From contig NZ_JPHF01000001.1 of assembly GCF_000814325.1 (NCBI RefSeq), positions 434,001-498,000 of the forward strand: a stretch of 64,000 nucleotides of DNA, read 5' to 3'. The notes below the pieces were generated by a model that worked only from the letters and a program-made list of their open reading frames with translations, searched no databases and had not been told where the DNA came from. The position numbers were made by a program, and so were the translations under genes. Origin of the DNA: Flavihumibacter sp. ZG627. GTDB taxonomy: Bacteria; Bacteroidota; Bacteroidia; Chitinophagales; Chitinophagaceae. Positions 33,739 to 43,827 of the stretch are shown here, piece after piece (the first letter of the stretch is position 1; each line of letters begins with the position of its first letter).

Positions 33739-35996
33739 CCATACCTCACCCCGACGACCACCTGGCTGCCCGCCGCCACCAACCCCGACGAATAAGGCCT
33801 GTATCGCTGGTTAGTAATATTCTCCCAGGCGGCCTGTATACTGAAGGCGCTGTTGAGCCGGTAACTGGCATTGAGATTAACAGTGTACCAGTCTGGTGAG
33901 AATGGCCTGCCCTCCCTGTCAACCGCGTAGATTCCAGCTTTGGTCTTTTCTGTTGGTGCCAGCTTACTATTGGTGATCCGGCTATTATAAATGGTATTAA
34001 GTTCTAACTGGATCTTTCCTTTTAAATAGGCTAAAGCTAGGTTGCCATAAAATGGCGGGGCATGTCGCAACGGTACTTGCCTCCCTTCTCCGTCACCCGT
34101 AGTTTCATCCGTTTCTTTCCCGGTTATATAGTTGGCATTCAGTCGCGCACTGAAGCCCTCATATATAGGTATCAACGTACTTAGCTGCAATCCCCAGACC
34201 GTTGCTCGGGCAACATTCTGCAATGCTTCCACCCGACTCTTTGTACCATCAAATAAAATGCTGTCCTGCCCGTTGAAAGAATATGGTCTTCGCACGATAG
34301 CATCCTCCAAAAGGGTATGGAAACCCGTCAGCTCTACTCTTAATCCGGCAGATCTGTAGGCAACTCCCGTTTCAAAATTCCAGGCATACTCGGGTTTAAG
34401 GGTTGGATTGGGAACAGTGATATTTCCCGGTGCATTTTCAAAGAGTTTACCGATATCATCAATATTCGGCATGCGGTATCCGCTCGCGATATTGGCATTG
34501 AATTGCCAGTGATTGCCAGCCCGGTAAACAATCCCAGTGTTGATAGTGAATGCCCCTTTTCGTAACCGTGTATTATCATAAGGGAAGGGAATATAACTGT
34601 CATCAAAATCAGCATCCAGCCCCGTATAACTATAGCGTATACCCGAACTTGCCGTAAATGCATTGTTTATATTTATTTTGTAGCTCCCATACAGTCCGGA
34701 AGAAAACCATTTACTACCATCCGGATACCTGCTTACCGCCCGCTCTTTATTGCCGGTACTGATATCAATTATTTCCCCGGCAGAACCAATATTGTTATGT
34801 ACATATTCGGCTCCCCAGAATAGCTGGCCCCGGCCCAGTTTTTTTTCGGCATCCCAGTTTATACTGGATGCTTTGACCTGCTCGGTCTGTATATTCCTGT
34901 TCACCCTGTTACGCTGCCGGTCGATCCTGCTCTCTGTATAATTTTGATAAGCTATTGTAAGTCGCGCATTATCATAAAGCGCTGTTTTTTTGGCATGTAA
35001 AAAGTTAAGGTTATGCATGCGCCATAGCATTGGTCCATAGTTCCACTCCGCAAAGCGAAGCTTACCTCCCCGGTATTGGATCAGCCTGTCATACCTGGGT
35101 GCGCTTCCCGTACCCGAATAGGTGAAACCATACTGCATCATGAGCTTATCCGATAAACGGATTTTTATTTTCTGCAGCATGTTCACCTGCTCGTAGCCGG
35201 TATATTTCTGTACCCGCGGGTCGGCATTTTTTATGATACTATCACTCATGCCTATACGCTGAATATATTCAGGGCGCAGGTAGTTGTCCTGTCCTCCGTG
35301 TTTGCCCATTTTCAGATCATCAAATGAACTATAGGTGATGGAACTTACCCATGAAACTCTCCTGCCCCCTATATTCAGGTCGGCATGGATGGTTTTTTCG
35401 CGATTAGCGCTGCTATAACGTGCCAGTGCACCCGCCTGTACTAATGTTATGCTATCACTGCTGAAGCGGGGTTCGAGGCTGTGGAAATCCATCACACCGC
35501 CAATTGCGTCGGAGCCGTAGATCAGGCTGCCCGGACCAAACACCACTTCACTTTCTTCAATGGCAAGAGGATCAATGCTTATCACATTCTGTAAATTACC
35601 GCTGCGGTAAATAGCATTGTTCATCCGTACTCCATCTACAACAAGCAGTACCCTGTTGGTTGCGAAACCCCTGATCATGGGACTGCCCCCGCCCAGCTGG
35701 CTTTTCTGTATGAAAACTGTTCCCGTTTGCCCAAGCATATCTGCCGATGTCTGGGGTTGACGGAACATAATCTGTGCACGTGAGATCTTCGTGATCTTAT
35801 TGGGCACTTCATTCAACTGTTGCTCCCATTTATTGAATGAAAAGATGACCTCGTTAAGTTCTGCAACTTTAATACTGTCCTTTTCCGGCTCCTGTGAAAA
35901 TACTGCCTGATTAAAAATCATTAGCAGCCCAATAATAAATATATGCGCATAGCATGGCTTAATGCTGGCGTTTGCCGCATTGGTGAATATTATCAT
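33729..35996 (-). CDS. TonB-dependent receptor, haemoglobin/haem-type
   Basis: 755 residues. A hydrophobic signal region (IFIIGLLMIFNQAVFSQ) is followed by a plug with QTGTVFIQKSQLGGGSPMIR, NRVLLVVDGVRMNNAIYRSG and NLQNVISIDPLAIEESEVVF, wording typical of the haemoglobin/transferrin/lactoferrin receptor group, then a 22-strand-type barrel. It probably takes up haem or haem proteins. The two genes immediately upstream on the same strand encode a single-span protein and a haem-binding (CxxCH) protein, which supports a haem role. The stop codon is within a GGTAAGA repeat. Confidence 0.88.
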   Translation of the reverse strand: MIIFTNAANASIKPCYAHIFIIGLLMIFNQAVFSQEPEKDSIKVAELNEVIFSFNKWEQQLNEVPNKITKISRAQIMFRQPQTSADMLGQTGTVFIQKSQLGGGSPMIRGFATNRVLLVVDGVRMNNAIYRSGNLQNVISIDPLAIEESEVVFGPGSLIYGSDAIGGVMDFHSLEPRFSSDSITLVQAGALARYSSANREKTIHADLNIGGRRVSWVSSITYSSFDDLKMGKHGGQDNYLRPEYIQRIGMSDSIIKNADPRVQKYTGYEQVNMLQKIKIRLSDKLMMQYGFTYSGTGSAPRYDRLIQYRGGKLRFAEWNYGPMLWRMHNLNFLHAKKTALYDNARLTIAYQNYTESRIDRQRNRVNRNIQTEQVKASSINWDAEKKLGRGQLFWGAEYVHNNIGSAGEIIDISTGNKERAVSRYPDGSKWFSSGLYGSYKININNAFTASSGIRYSYTGLDADFDDSYIPFPYDNTRLRKGAFTINTGIVYRAGNHWQFNANIASGYRMPNIDDIGKLFENAPGNITVPNPTLKPEYAWNFETGVAYRSAGLRVELTGFHTLLEDAIVRRPYSFNGQDSILFDGTKSRVEALQNVARATVWGLQLSTLIPIYEGFSARLNANYITGKETDETTGDGEGRQVPLRHAPPFYGNLALAYLKGKIQLELNTIYNSRITNSKLAPTEKTKAGIYAVDREGRPFSPDWYTVNLNASYRLNSAFSIQAAWENITNQRYRPYSSGLVAAGSQVVVGVRYGNR

Positions 35997-36036
35997 GAAA
36001 TAGTTTGAATGTTATAACCTTATTTTATTTTTTCGG

Positions 36037-36555
36037 TTATACATACTTCGGAGGGGGACTGGCTACTGCCATAAAACAATGTTCTATTGCTTCCGTGAGT
36101 GTTGGCAGTTTTGATTTTCTGTATATAATTTCAAATTCAATATCCCTTTCATCTAGTGGTAGGAATGCCGCTATCTGAAACATTTTCACAATGCCGGAAA
36201 GTGATCTTCCGGATTCTTTTTGTTCTTTATCAAGTAACCTGATCGCTTTCATCTGCAATTTCGATTCCTTAGGATCGAACAACCCGTTTACCAACAGTAT
36301 GTCACCATCAGCCCGGATTGAAAGCACATCAAATAGCTGGTCATCAATAATGATCTCTTTGTCCTTTTTATACCATACCAGCGCGCCTTTTTTTATTTTA
36401 ATGGTTACGATCTCCGCACCCTGGAGTTTTTTTTCCATCTCCTTCCTGATAAGAAATTGTTGTACCTGGAAATAAAAGGAATATAAAAATGGGGCCAGTA
36501 TAACCAACCCTGTGGGCAGTATTAATGCATGTAATAGATAATGGCGCACTGGCAT
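36037..36555 (-). CDS. Single-span membrane protein of TonB-receptor neighbourhoods
   Basis: 172 residues. One membrane helix (about residues 8-28) is followed by QVQQFLIRKEMEKKL and a periplasmic domain with IKKGALVWYKKDKEIIIDDQ and LFDVLSIRADGDILLVNGLF, then a low-complexity end with PPPKYV. Similar small proteins are found next to TonB receptors in Bacteroidota, but function is unknown. It sits between the haem-binding protein gene (5 bp away) and the receptor. Confidence 0.7.
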   Translation of the reverse strand: MPVRHYLLHALILPTGLVILAPFLYSFYFQVQQFLIRKEMEKKLQGAEIVTIKIKKGALVWYKKDKEIIIDDQLFDVLSIRADGDILLVNGLFDPKESKLQMKAIRLLDKEQKESGRSLSGIVKMFQIAAFLPLDERDIEFEIIYRKSKLPTLTEAIEHCFMAVASPPPKYV

Positions 36556-36560
36556 TGGTG

Positions 36561-37049
36561 CTATTTCTTTAAGATCAGACTATCTATAGGATACTTTGCC
36601 TTCATATCATTCATTACCTTATCGGTCCAGCTAATTATTAGTTTTTGCTGTTCCTCATCAAGTTTGGTATTTGTGTGAATAATGGTGTAGGAGGGAAGGG
36701 GCATTTCACCCTCTTCAACCATTTCAGCTACTTCTTCAATTTTATGGTATTTGCGACGAAGGTTATAATTGCCGTAATCATCAAAGTTTAATTCCTTCTT
36801 TCCTTCATCCACATGATCATCCAGCCACCAGCCAATGGGTTGAATATTTGAATACCATGGATAAGTGGTCTTATTACTATGGCAGTCGTAACAGCTTGTT
36901 TTCAGCAATTGGTCAACATCTGATGGCACCTCAACAAAATTGTTGATATTGGCCGCCAGTCCGGTTGGTCCGTTATTGTCTTTTTTAGGCCTGAATGCCT
37001 GCAAAACCAACAGAACCACCAGCAGGAAAAGAAAAATCTTTTTGATCAT
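36561..37049 (-). CDS. Haem-binding domain protein
   Basis: 162 residues. One N-terminal membrane helix or signal (about 4-18) and then a domain with DQLLKTSCYDCHSNKTTYPW and YSNIQPIGWWLDDHVDEGKK. The Cys-x-x-Cys-His motif is a c-type haem attachment site, and the flanking sequence matches the haem-bd family. It likely faces the periplasm. It follows gpmI by 22 bp and precedes the membrane protein and haem-type TonB receptor, forming an apparent operon. Confidence 0.87.
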   Translation of the reverse strand: MIKKIFLFLLVVLLVLQAFRPKKDNNGPTGLAANINNFVEVPSDVDQLLKTSCYDCHSNKTTYPWYSNIQPIGWWLDDHVDEGKKELNFDDYGNYNLRRKYHKIEEVAEMVEEGEMPLPSYTIIHTNTKLDEEQQKLIISWTDKVMNDMKAKYPIDSLILKK

Positions 37050-37071
37050 ATTATATGGGTATTAAGAGTGA

Positions 37072-38595
37072 TTAGTTTTCAACCAATACATTTCCGGTCA
37101 TCTCCACCGGAATCGGTAATCCCATAAATTTAAGGATAGTTGGTGCTATATCCCCTAGTTTACCAGGGTTCACCGTGCCGCGCCAGTTTTTGTCAATGAT
37201 AAAAAGTGGAACCACATTGAGGGTATGCGCGGTATTTGGACTTCCATCTTCATTGATCATATAATCGGCATTGCCATGGTCAGCTGTCAGGAAAACGGTA
37301 TAGCCATGATCAAGGGCTTTAGTCACCACCTGCTGAACACATTGGTCAACCGTTTCAACCGCCCGGATGGCTGCTGAAAAAATACCGGTATGTCCAACCA
37401 TATCTGCATTGGCATAATTCAGGCAAACAAAATCAGCATTCTCTGCTTCTAATTCTGGCAGGAGCGCATTGGTGAGCTCGAATGCACTCATTTCGGGTTG
37501 CAGATCGTAGGTGGCTACTTTGGGGGATGGCATCAGGATCCGACTCTCGCCATCAAATGGATTTTCGCGGCCGCCGCTGAAGAAAAATGTTACGTGCGGA
37601 TATTTCTCGGTCTCCGCAATGCGGATCTGCTTTTTCCCATTCCTGGCCAGAACTTCGCCTAAGGTGTTGTTCAGGTTATCCGTTTCAAATATGACATGCA
37701 CATTGCGGAAGGTCTTGTCGTATTCTGTCATGGTGGTATAATGGAGGTCCAGGTGCCTCATGCCATGCTCCGGCATATCCATTTGCGTGAGTACTTCGGT
37801 GATCTCCCTGCAGCGGTCGGTTCTGAAATTGAAACAGATGGCCGTATCACCATTCTTAATGGTTGCCAATGGTATTCCTGCTTCATTGGTAATGACTGTG
37901 GGCAATATAAATTCATCTGTGAGGCTGCGGTCATAAGAATCCTGTACAGCCGCAAGTGCGTTGGTGGCTATTTCTCCCTGCCCCTTCACCATGGCATCAT
38001 AAGCCAGTTTAACGCGCTCCCAGCGCCTGTCGCGGTCCATAGCATAATAACGCCCGCTCACCGTGGCAATGGTTCCGGTGTTCTGGTCGAGGTGACCCTG
38101 CAAACTGGTCAGATAATTCAGGCCACTCTTTGGATCAGTATCCCGGCCGTCAGTAAAGGCATGAATAAATACTTTTTGGAGCCCCTCCTGTTTGCAAACG
38201 CTTATTATCGACTTCAGGTGATTGGTATGGGAATGAACTCCTCCATCGCTCACCAGTCCCAGCAGGTGCAGGGCCGTATCAGTGGCTTTGGCATGGCGGA
38301 TCGCCTGCAGCAGAACAGGATGCTGCTGTAACTCGCCATCACGGATGGCAACATTGATTCGTTGCAATTCCTGGTATACAATTCGGCCGGCTCCTAAATT
38401 AAGATGACCCACTTCACTGTTTCCCATCTGCCCGTCGGGAAGACCTACTGCTTCACCACAGGTTACCAGCGTTGTATGGGGATATTGGTGGTAGAGGCTG
38501 CTCACAAAAGGTACATTGGCATGCTGGATGGCATCACTGGAAGCAACTTTTCCGAGGCCCCATCCGTCCATAATGATCAGGATCGCTTTTTTCAT
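37072..38595 (-). CDS. gpmI: 2,3-bisphosphoglycerate-independent phosphoglycerate mutase
   Basis: 507 residues of the alkaline-phosphatase superfamily. The N-terminus (AILIIMDGWGLGKVASSDAI) has the first metal-binding Asp, and GQMGNSEVGHLNLGAGRIVY carries the catalytic Ser. VFIHAFTDGRDTDPKSG and VFLTADHGNADYMI provide further metal ligands. It interconverts 3- and 2-phosphoglycerate in glycolysis and gluconeogenesis with Mn2+. It heads the gene run leading to the haem-type receptor. Confidence 0.96.
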   Translation of the reverse strand: MKKAILIIMDGWGLGKVASSDAIQHANVPFVSSLYHQYPHTTLVTCGEAVGLPDGQMGNSEVGHLNLGAGRIVYQELQRINVAIRDGELQQHPVLLQAIRHAKATDTALHLLGLVSDGGVHSHTNHLKSIISVCKQEGLQKVFIHAFTDGRDTDPKSGLNYLTSLQGHLDQNTGTIATVSGRYYAMDRDRRWERVKLAYDAMVKGQGEIATNALAAVQDSYDRSLTDEFILPTVITNEAGIPLATIKNGDTAICFNFRTDRCREITEVLTQMDMPEHGMRHLDLHYTTMTEYDKTFRNVHVIFETDNLNNTLGEVLARNGKKQIRIAETEKYPHVTFFFSGGRENPFDGESRILMPSPKVATYDLQPEMSAFELTNALLPELEAENADFVCLNYANADMVGHTGIFSAAIRAVETVDQCVQQVVTKALDHGYTVFLTADHGNADYMINEDGSPNTAHTLNVVPLFIIDKNWRGTVNPGKLGDIAPTILKFMGLPIPVEMTGNVLVEN

Positions 38596-38761
38596 CGTTT
38601 GAAGGGTTCAGCTTGATTTTATCCTGTAAATCTAGTTTATTTTGGGGTTTTGATGACCGGTAGAAGGTTTAATGACAGTTGGCACACTTTTGGGGGATGG
38701 AGAGGTGGCCAACCCAATCCGTAGTCCTGGTGAAAACTTATAAACCAATCAAATTCTACGA

Positions 38762-39154
38762 ATGAAAAACATTTTTACACTTATCCTTATCGCATTAGGT
38801 TCACTCCTGGTTTCTTTTACCAATAAAGGAGCGGAAATGGATTCGGTGGTGGTGGCTCTGAAATCAGGGAATGCCAACATGCTTTCAAGATTTTTTGACA
38901 GTCGGGTTGATATATCACTGCCCGATCGCAGCGATAACTACAGCAGGAGCCAGGCAGAGATGATCATTAAGGATTTTTTCAGCAGTAATGGCGGCGTTAA
39001 GTCTTTTGAGCCCAAACACCGGGGTGAGAACAGCGGTTCCAACTTTGTCATCGGAATGTTGAACACCAATAATGGTCGGTACCGTACAACCATATTTATG
39101 AAGCAGAAGGGCGAAAAGCAGTTTCTGCAGGAGGTTAGGTTCCAGCAGGAGTAA
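38762..39154 (+). CDS. DUF4783 small secreted protein
   Basis: 130 residues with a signal peptide (IFTLILIALGSLLVSFTNKG) and a compact alpha+beta domain (VALKSGNANMLSRFFDSRVD, SRSQAEMIIKDFFSSNGGVK, FVIGMLNTNNGRYRTTIFMK) of the DUF4783 family, which has an NTF2-like appearance. Function unknown. It commonly lies beside nadC in this phylum, as here. Divergent from gpmI and followed by a terminator. Confidence 0.88.
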   Translation: MKNIFTLILIALGSLLVSFTNKGAEMDSVVVALKSGNANMLSRFFDSRVDISLPDRSDNYSRSQAEMIIKDFFSSNGGVKSFEPKHRGENSGSNFVIGMLNTNNGRYRTTIFMKQKGEKQFLQEVRFQQE

Positions 39155-39203
39155 TTGGGAACTCCTATATAGAAAGAGAAGAGAAACCATAGTTTTATAG
39201 TAA

Positions 39204-39236
39204 GAAGGCTCGCCAGCGATGGTGGGCTTTTTTTAT
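39204..39236 (+). terminator. Rho-independent terminator after the DUF4783 gene
   Basis: AAGGCTCGCC, loop AGCGAT, GGTGGGCTTTTTTT: stem with some G-T pairs and a run of T, about 50 bp after the stop. Confidence 0.75.
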
Positions 39237-39251
39237 GCTTAGATTTGTTTT

Positions 39252-40112
39252 ATGATAGCATTTGAAGCACTCCTTAACAAACTCATCACCGATGCTTTGG
39301 CAGAAGATATAGGTGATGGCGACCATTCTACCCTCAGCGCTATTCCGGCCGGCGAAAAAGGCAGTGCTGTGCTGAAGATAAAAGAGGACGGTGTGTTGGC
39401 AGGCATGGAGGTGGCGGAACGTATTTTCCGTCATATGCAACCTGATATCAGTTTCCGTGCTTTCAAAAAGGATGGGGAAATCATGAAGTATGGAGAAGTT
39501 GCCTTTGAAGTGGATGCGGATGTGCATACCATTCTTATGTGCGAAAGGCTTGTATTGAACTGTATGCAGCGCATGAGCGGAATAGCCACCCTCACCAGGA
39601 AATATACCGACCAGTTAAAAGGCCTTCATACCAGGGTTCTTGATACCCGGAAGACCACTCCCAATTTCCGCCTGCTCGAAAAATGGGCCGTAGCCATTGG
39701 CGGCGGTGTAAACCATCGTTTCGCCCTGTATGATATGATCATGCTCAAGGATAATCATATCGATTACTGCGGCGGCATCACAAAAGCTATCGACAAAGCC
39801 TTTAATTATGTACAAACCCAGAAACCTGGTCTGCACATAGAAGTAGAAACAAGGTCGCTGGACGATGTTAAGGAAGTGGTTTCCGTTGGACAAGGAAAGG
39901 TCTTCCGTATTATGCTTGATAATTTTAGTCCCGCCATGATCCGTGAAGCACTTCCCCTCATTCCCCCCGGTTTTGAAACCGAAGCAAGCGGTGGGATCAA
40001 CCTCGATAACCTCCTTCAGTACGCCGCAACAGGGGTCGATTATGTGAGTGTAGGCGCCCTCATTCACCAGGCCCGGAGCCTGGACCTCAGTCTGAAAGCG
40101 GTTATGCGCTAA
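39252..40112 (+). CDS. nadC: Carboxylating nicotinate-nucleotide pyrophosphorylase (quinolinate phosphoribosyltransferase)
   Basis: 286 residues. ALAEDIGDGDHSTLSAIPAG is the N-terminal signature. MSGIATLTRKYTDQ, RVLDTRKTTPNFRLLEKWAV and GGGVNHRFALYDMIMLKDNH form the substrate and phosphoribosyl-pyrophosphate site. IEVETRSLDDVKE and EASGGINLDNL belong to the barrel. It converts quinolinate to nicotinate mononucleotide in NAD synthesis. The tryptophan 2,3-dioxygenase at 55 kb could feed the eukaryote-like quinolinate route, but the other enzymes of that route are not seen here. Confidence 0.95.
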   Translation: MIAFEALLNKLITDALAEDIGDGDHSTLSAIPAGEKGSAVLKIKEDGVLAGMEVAERIFRHMQPDISFRAFKKDGEIMKYGEVAFEVDADVHTILMCERLVLNCMQRMSGIATLTRKYTDQLKGLHTRVLDTRKTTPNFRLLEKWAVAIGGGVNHRFALYDMIMLKDNHIDYCGGITKAIDKAFNYVQTQKPGLHIEVETRSLDDVKEVVSVGQGKVFRIMLDNFSPAMIREALPLIPPGFETEASGGINLDNLLQYAATGVDYVSVGALIHQARSLDLSLKAVMR

Positions 40113-40194
40113 ATCCTGTTAAGATTTCATTTCAGTTTTTTCGTCTCGTCTATAATGCCGAACTTTGTTTGTACTTTTTTGTATTAATAACAAG

Positions 40195-41661
40195 ATGAGT
40201 GGAAAAATAATGGAAAACGAACTGAATACTATTCCGCCTCATGTTTTCACAGAATATAAATATGGGTTTGTAACCCCCATGGAAACAGATGAGGCACCGA
40301 TGGGACTGGATGAGAGCACAGTCCGCTTTATTTCGGCCAAGAAAAATGAACCTGAATGGATGTTAAACTGGCGATTGAAAGCTTTCCGCCACTGGCTAAC
40401 CATAAAGGACAAGGAACCTCAATGGGCTAATATCAAATATGATAGCATTGACTATCAGGATATTATCTACTATTCCTCCCCCAAACAAAAGATAGCGCCG
40501 GGTAGTCTGGATGAAATTGACCCCGAACTTCGCAGAACCTTTGAAAAGCTGGGGATCTCTCTCGACGAACAGAAAAGACTAACGGGAGTAGCGGTTGATG
40601 TGGTAATGGACAGTGTATCGATTGCCACCACCTTCAAGGACCAGCTAAAGGAGCAGGGTATCATCTTCTGTTCCATTAGTGAAGCCATTCGCGAGCATCC
40701 CGAACTGGTACAGGAATACCTGGGTTCGGTGGTTCCAATTACGGATAACTTTTTTGCCACCCTCAACTCGGCGGTTTTCAGTGACGGTTCCTTTTGTTAT
40801 ATCCCCAAAGGCGTTCGCTGCCCGATGGAGCTTTCCACCTATTTCCGGATCAATGCCGAGAATACCGGTCAGTTTGAAAGGACCCTCATCATTGCCGACG
40901 AGGGCAGCTATGTGAGTTACCTTGAAGGTTGCACCGCGCCGATGCGCGACGAAAACCAGTTGCATGCCGCGGTGGTGGAACTGATCACCATGAAAGATGC
41001 CGAAATAAAATATTCCACCGTACAGAACTGGTACCCTGGCGATAAGGAAGGCAAAGGTGGTATCTATAATTTCGTTACCAAGCGTGGCATCTGTAAAGGT
41101 GATAACTCAAAGATCTCCTGGACCCAGGTAGAAACAGGTTCTTCCATTACCTGGAAATATCCCAGCGTGATTTTGAAAGGCGATAATACCACCGGCGAAT
41201 TTTACTCCGTTGCGGTTACCAATAACCACCAACAGGCAGATACCGGCACGAAAATGATGCACCTGGGTAAAAATACCAAAAGCAGGATCGTATCTAAAGG
41301 TATCTCTGCCGGCTTTAGCAATAACAGTTACCGCGGACTTGTACACGTTAGCAGGAATGCTTACAATGCCCGGAATTTTTCACAGTGTGATTCACTCCTG
41401 CTGGGTGATAAATGCGGAGCACATACCTTCCCTTATATAGAAGTGAAAAACAATTCTGCCATTGTAGAACACGAGGCTACCACTTCCAAGATCGGTGAAG
41501 ACCAGCTTTTCTACTGCAACCAGCGGGGTATTGATACAGAAACTGCGGTGGCACTCATCATTAACGGATTTGCAAAAGAAGTGATGAACCAGCTTCCGAT
41601 GGAATTTGCCGTTGAAGCACAGAAACTGCTGGCTATAAGTCTTGAAGGCAGCGTAGGGTAA
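40195..41661 (+). CDS. sufB: Fe-S cluster scaffold SufB
   Basis: About 488 residues from the ATG at 40195; the in-frame ATGs at 40165 and 40210 are alternatives. Signature segments are [56 protein letters not shown] (cysteine-containing), [20 protein letters not shown] and [20 protein letters not shown]. The beta-helical scaffold assembles clusters in the SufBC2D complex. First gene of sufBCDSE. Confidence 0.97.
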   Translation: MSGKIMENELNTIPPHVFTEYKYGFVTPMETDEAPMGLDESTVRFISAKKNEPEWMLNWRLKAFRHWLTIKDKEPQWANIKYDSIDYQDIIYYSSPKQKIAPGSLDEIDPELRRTFEKLGISLDEQKRLTGVAVDVVMDSVSIATTFKDQLKEQGIIFCSISEAIREHPELVQEYLGSVVPITDNFFATLNSAVFSDGSFCYIPKGVRCPMELSTYFRINAENTGQFERTLIIADEGSYVSYLEGCTAPMRDENQLHAAVVELITMKDAEIKYSTVQNWYPGDKEGKGGIYNFVTKRGICKGDNSKISWTQVETGSSITWKYPSVILKGDNTTGEFYSVAVTNNHQQADTGTKMMHLGKNTKSRIVSKGISAGFSNNSYRGLVHVSRNAYNARNFSQCDSLLLGDKCGAHTFPYIEVKNNSAIVEHEATTSKIGEDQLFYCNQRGIDTETAVALIINGFAKEVMNQLPMEFAVEAQKLLAISLEGSVG

Positions 41662-41703
41662 TGATGCCCGTGAGAACAAATTAATAATAGAAAAAAACTG
41701 ATA

Positions 41704-42459
41704 ATGTTAAGCATAAAAAATCTGACAGCGAATATTGAAGACCGTGAGATACTGAAGGGAATTAACCTCGAAATAAAAGCAGGGGAGGTTCATGCGATCA
41801 TGGGACCCAATGGTTCCGGTAAAAGTACGCTGGCCTCTGTTCTGGCGGGCCGTGATCATTATGATGTTACAGGCGGGTCGGTGGAATTCAATGGTAAGGA
41901 CCTGCTTGATCTCAAACCCGAAGAAAGGGCAGGGGAAGGGCTGTTTCTCGCGTTCCAGTATCCTGTTGAGATACCCGGATTAAGCACCATCAACTTCATG
42001 AAAACTTCTTTGAACGAAGTACGTAAGTACCGCGGACAGGATCCTTTGGATGCTGTGCAATTCCTGAAATTGATGAAGGAGAAAATGGCTTTGGTGAACA
42101 TTGATAAAACATTGTTGAGTCGTTCGCTGAATGAAGGTTTTTCAGGGGGGGAAAAGAAAAGGAATGAAGTGTTCCAGATGGCTATGCTCGAACCAAAGCT
42201 GGCGATCCTGGATGAAACCGATTCAGGTCTCGATATTGATGCCATCCGGATCGTGGCAAATGGTGTGAACAGCCTTCGCAGGGAAGATAACGCTGTATTG
42301 GTGGTAACGCATTACCAGCGTTTGCTGGATTATATCGTTCCTGATTTTGTACATGTATTGTGGAATGGAAAGATAGTTCGTTCCGGTACAAAGGAACTTG
42401 CATTGGAACTGGAGGAAAGGGGCTATGATTTCATCAAGAATGAAACAGCCACAGTTTAA
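41704..42459 (+). CDS. sufC: SufC, ABC-type ATPase of the SUF complex
   Basis: 251 residues. Walker A GPNGSGKST, the Q-loop LAFQYPVEIPG, the ABC signature GFSGGEKKRNE and Walker B LAILDETDSGLDIDA are all intact. SufC lacks membrane partners; its ATP hydrolysis drives conformational change in SufB-SufD. Confidence 0.97.
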   Translation: MLSIKNLTANIEDREILKGINLEIKAGEVHAIMGPNGSGKSTLASVLAGRDHYDVTGGSVEFNGKDLLDLKPEERAGEGLFLAFQYPVEIPGLSTINFMKTSLNEVRKYRGQDPLDAVQFLKLMKEKMALVNIDKTLLSRSLNEGFSGGEKKRNEVFQMAMLEPKLAILDETDSGLDIDAIRIVANGVNSLRREDNAVLVVTHYQRLLDYIVPDFVHVLWNGKIVRSGTKELALELEERGYDFIKNETATV

Positions 42460-42510
42460 AATTTTCTTTCAACTACTCTTTACCGGCATCACAAAAACAT
42501 CAGAAACTTA

Positions 42511-43827
42511 ATGGAAAATATCGATAACATATACGAACAGCTTGATAAGGAACTATCGATGAACGGGGCTGATAATCTCCGGGAAATCCGTCGTGGTGCC
42601 CTGGAGAAATTCAGGCGAACTGGTATTCCCACCACCCGTCATGAAGAATGGAAATATACCCGCGTGAGCAGCCTGTTCAACAAGCAACTCAATCTCCCTG
42701 TTTCGGGAGCTGATCTTCCCTTCACACGCGAAGACCTCGATGCCCTCAGGCTGCCAGGGCAGGCGGAGGCCAACGAACTTGTGTTTATTAACGGACTCTA
42801 TTCAGCCGCATTCTCGGTTATACGATCCAGTGGTATTGAAATAGTACCGCTGGCAATTGCTGCAGAAAATGAATATGCCCCTATTGTAAAAGCTCATCTC
42901 GGCCATAGCAGCAAATACCATGAAGATGGTTTACATGCCCTGAATACTGCATGGCTTCGTGATGGCGCTTTTGTTTCCGTTAAAAAGTCTGCCGTACCTG
43001 AGCATCCTCTCTATATTATTAATATCGCGGATGCCCGCAAGCAGCACCAGTTCCTGCAGCCCCGTTGCCTTATTCACCTTGCCGCGAGGGCTGTTTTGCA
43101 GGTGATTGATAACAATATCACTATTGGTAATGTTGATTGCCTCACGAGCCAGGTTGTGGAAGCAGTGGTTGAAGAAGCCGCATTCCTGGAATATTATAAG
43201 TTACAGCATGATGCGCCTAACAGTAGCATCGTGAGTACCACGCATATACGTCATGTAGGAAAAAGTAATAGTCATGTGGTTACCATCAGTCTTGACGGCA
43301 AACTGGTTCGGAACAATCTGAACATCGTTCTCGATGCGGAACATTGCGAAAGCCATATGTACGGCCTCTATATGCCTAAAGGTGACGATCATATTGATAA
43401 CCACACCCTGGTGGATAATGTAAAACCACATTGTTTCAGTAATGAACTTTATAAGGGTGTAATGTCTGACCGATCCACCGGCGTTTTCAATGGGAAGATC
43501 TTCGTAAGACAGCAGGCGCAGAAAACAAATGCCTACCAGTCTAATAAGAACATCCTCCTCTCACCCGAGGCAAGTGTCAATACAAAACCACAGCTGGAGA
43601 TTTTTGCGGATGACGTGAAATGTTCACATGGTTGTACCATTGGACAACTCGATGAAGATGGGATCTTTTACCTGCGTTCGAGAGGTATTTCGGAAGATAT
43701 GGCGAGGTCATTGTTATTGCATGGCTTTGCCACCGATATCCTGGAACAGATCAAGCCACTGGCATTGCGGAATTATATGGAAGAACTGATCAATCATCGG
43801 TTAGAACTTAAAGAGTATGAATACTGA
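42511..43827 (+). CDS. sufD: SufD, scaffold partner of SufB
   Basis: 438 residues. The N-terminal helical part (FRRTGIPTTRHEEWKYTRVS) and the beta-helix core with the late segments IFVRQQAQKTNAYQSNKNIL, EIFADDVKCSHGCTIGQLDE and YLRSRGISEDMARSLLLHGF are SufD hallmarks. It overlaps sufS by 11 bp, indicating coupled translation. Confidence 0.96.
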   Translation: MENIDNIYEQLDKELSMNGADNLREIRRGALEKFRRTGIPTTRHEEWKYTRVSSLFNKQLNLPVSGADLPFTREDLDALRLPGQAEANELVFINGLYSAAFSVIRSSGIEIVPLAIAAENEYAPIVKAHLGHSSKYHEDGLHALNTAWLRDGAFVSVKKSAVPEHPLYIINIADARKQHQFLQPRCLIHLAARAVLQVIDNNITIGNVDCLTSQVVEAVVEEAAFLEYYKLQHDAPNSSIVSTTHIRHVGKSNSHVVTISLDGKLVRNNLNIVLDAEHCESHMYGLYMPKGDDHIDNHTLVDNVKPHCFSNELYKGVMSDRSTGVFNGKIFVRQQAQKTNAYQSNKNILLSPEASVNTKPQLEIFADDVKCSHGCTIGQLDEDGIFYLRSRGISEDMARSLLLHGFATDILEQIKPLALRNYMEELINHRLELKEYEY

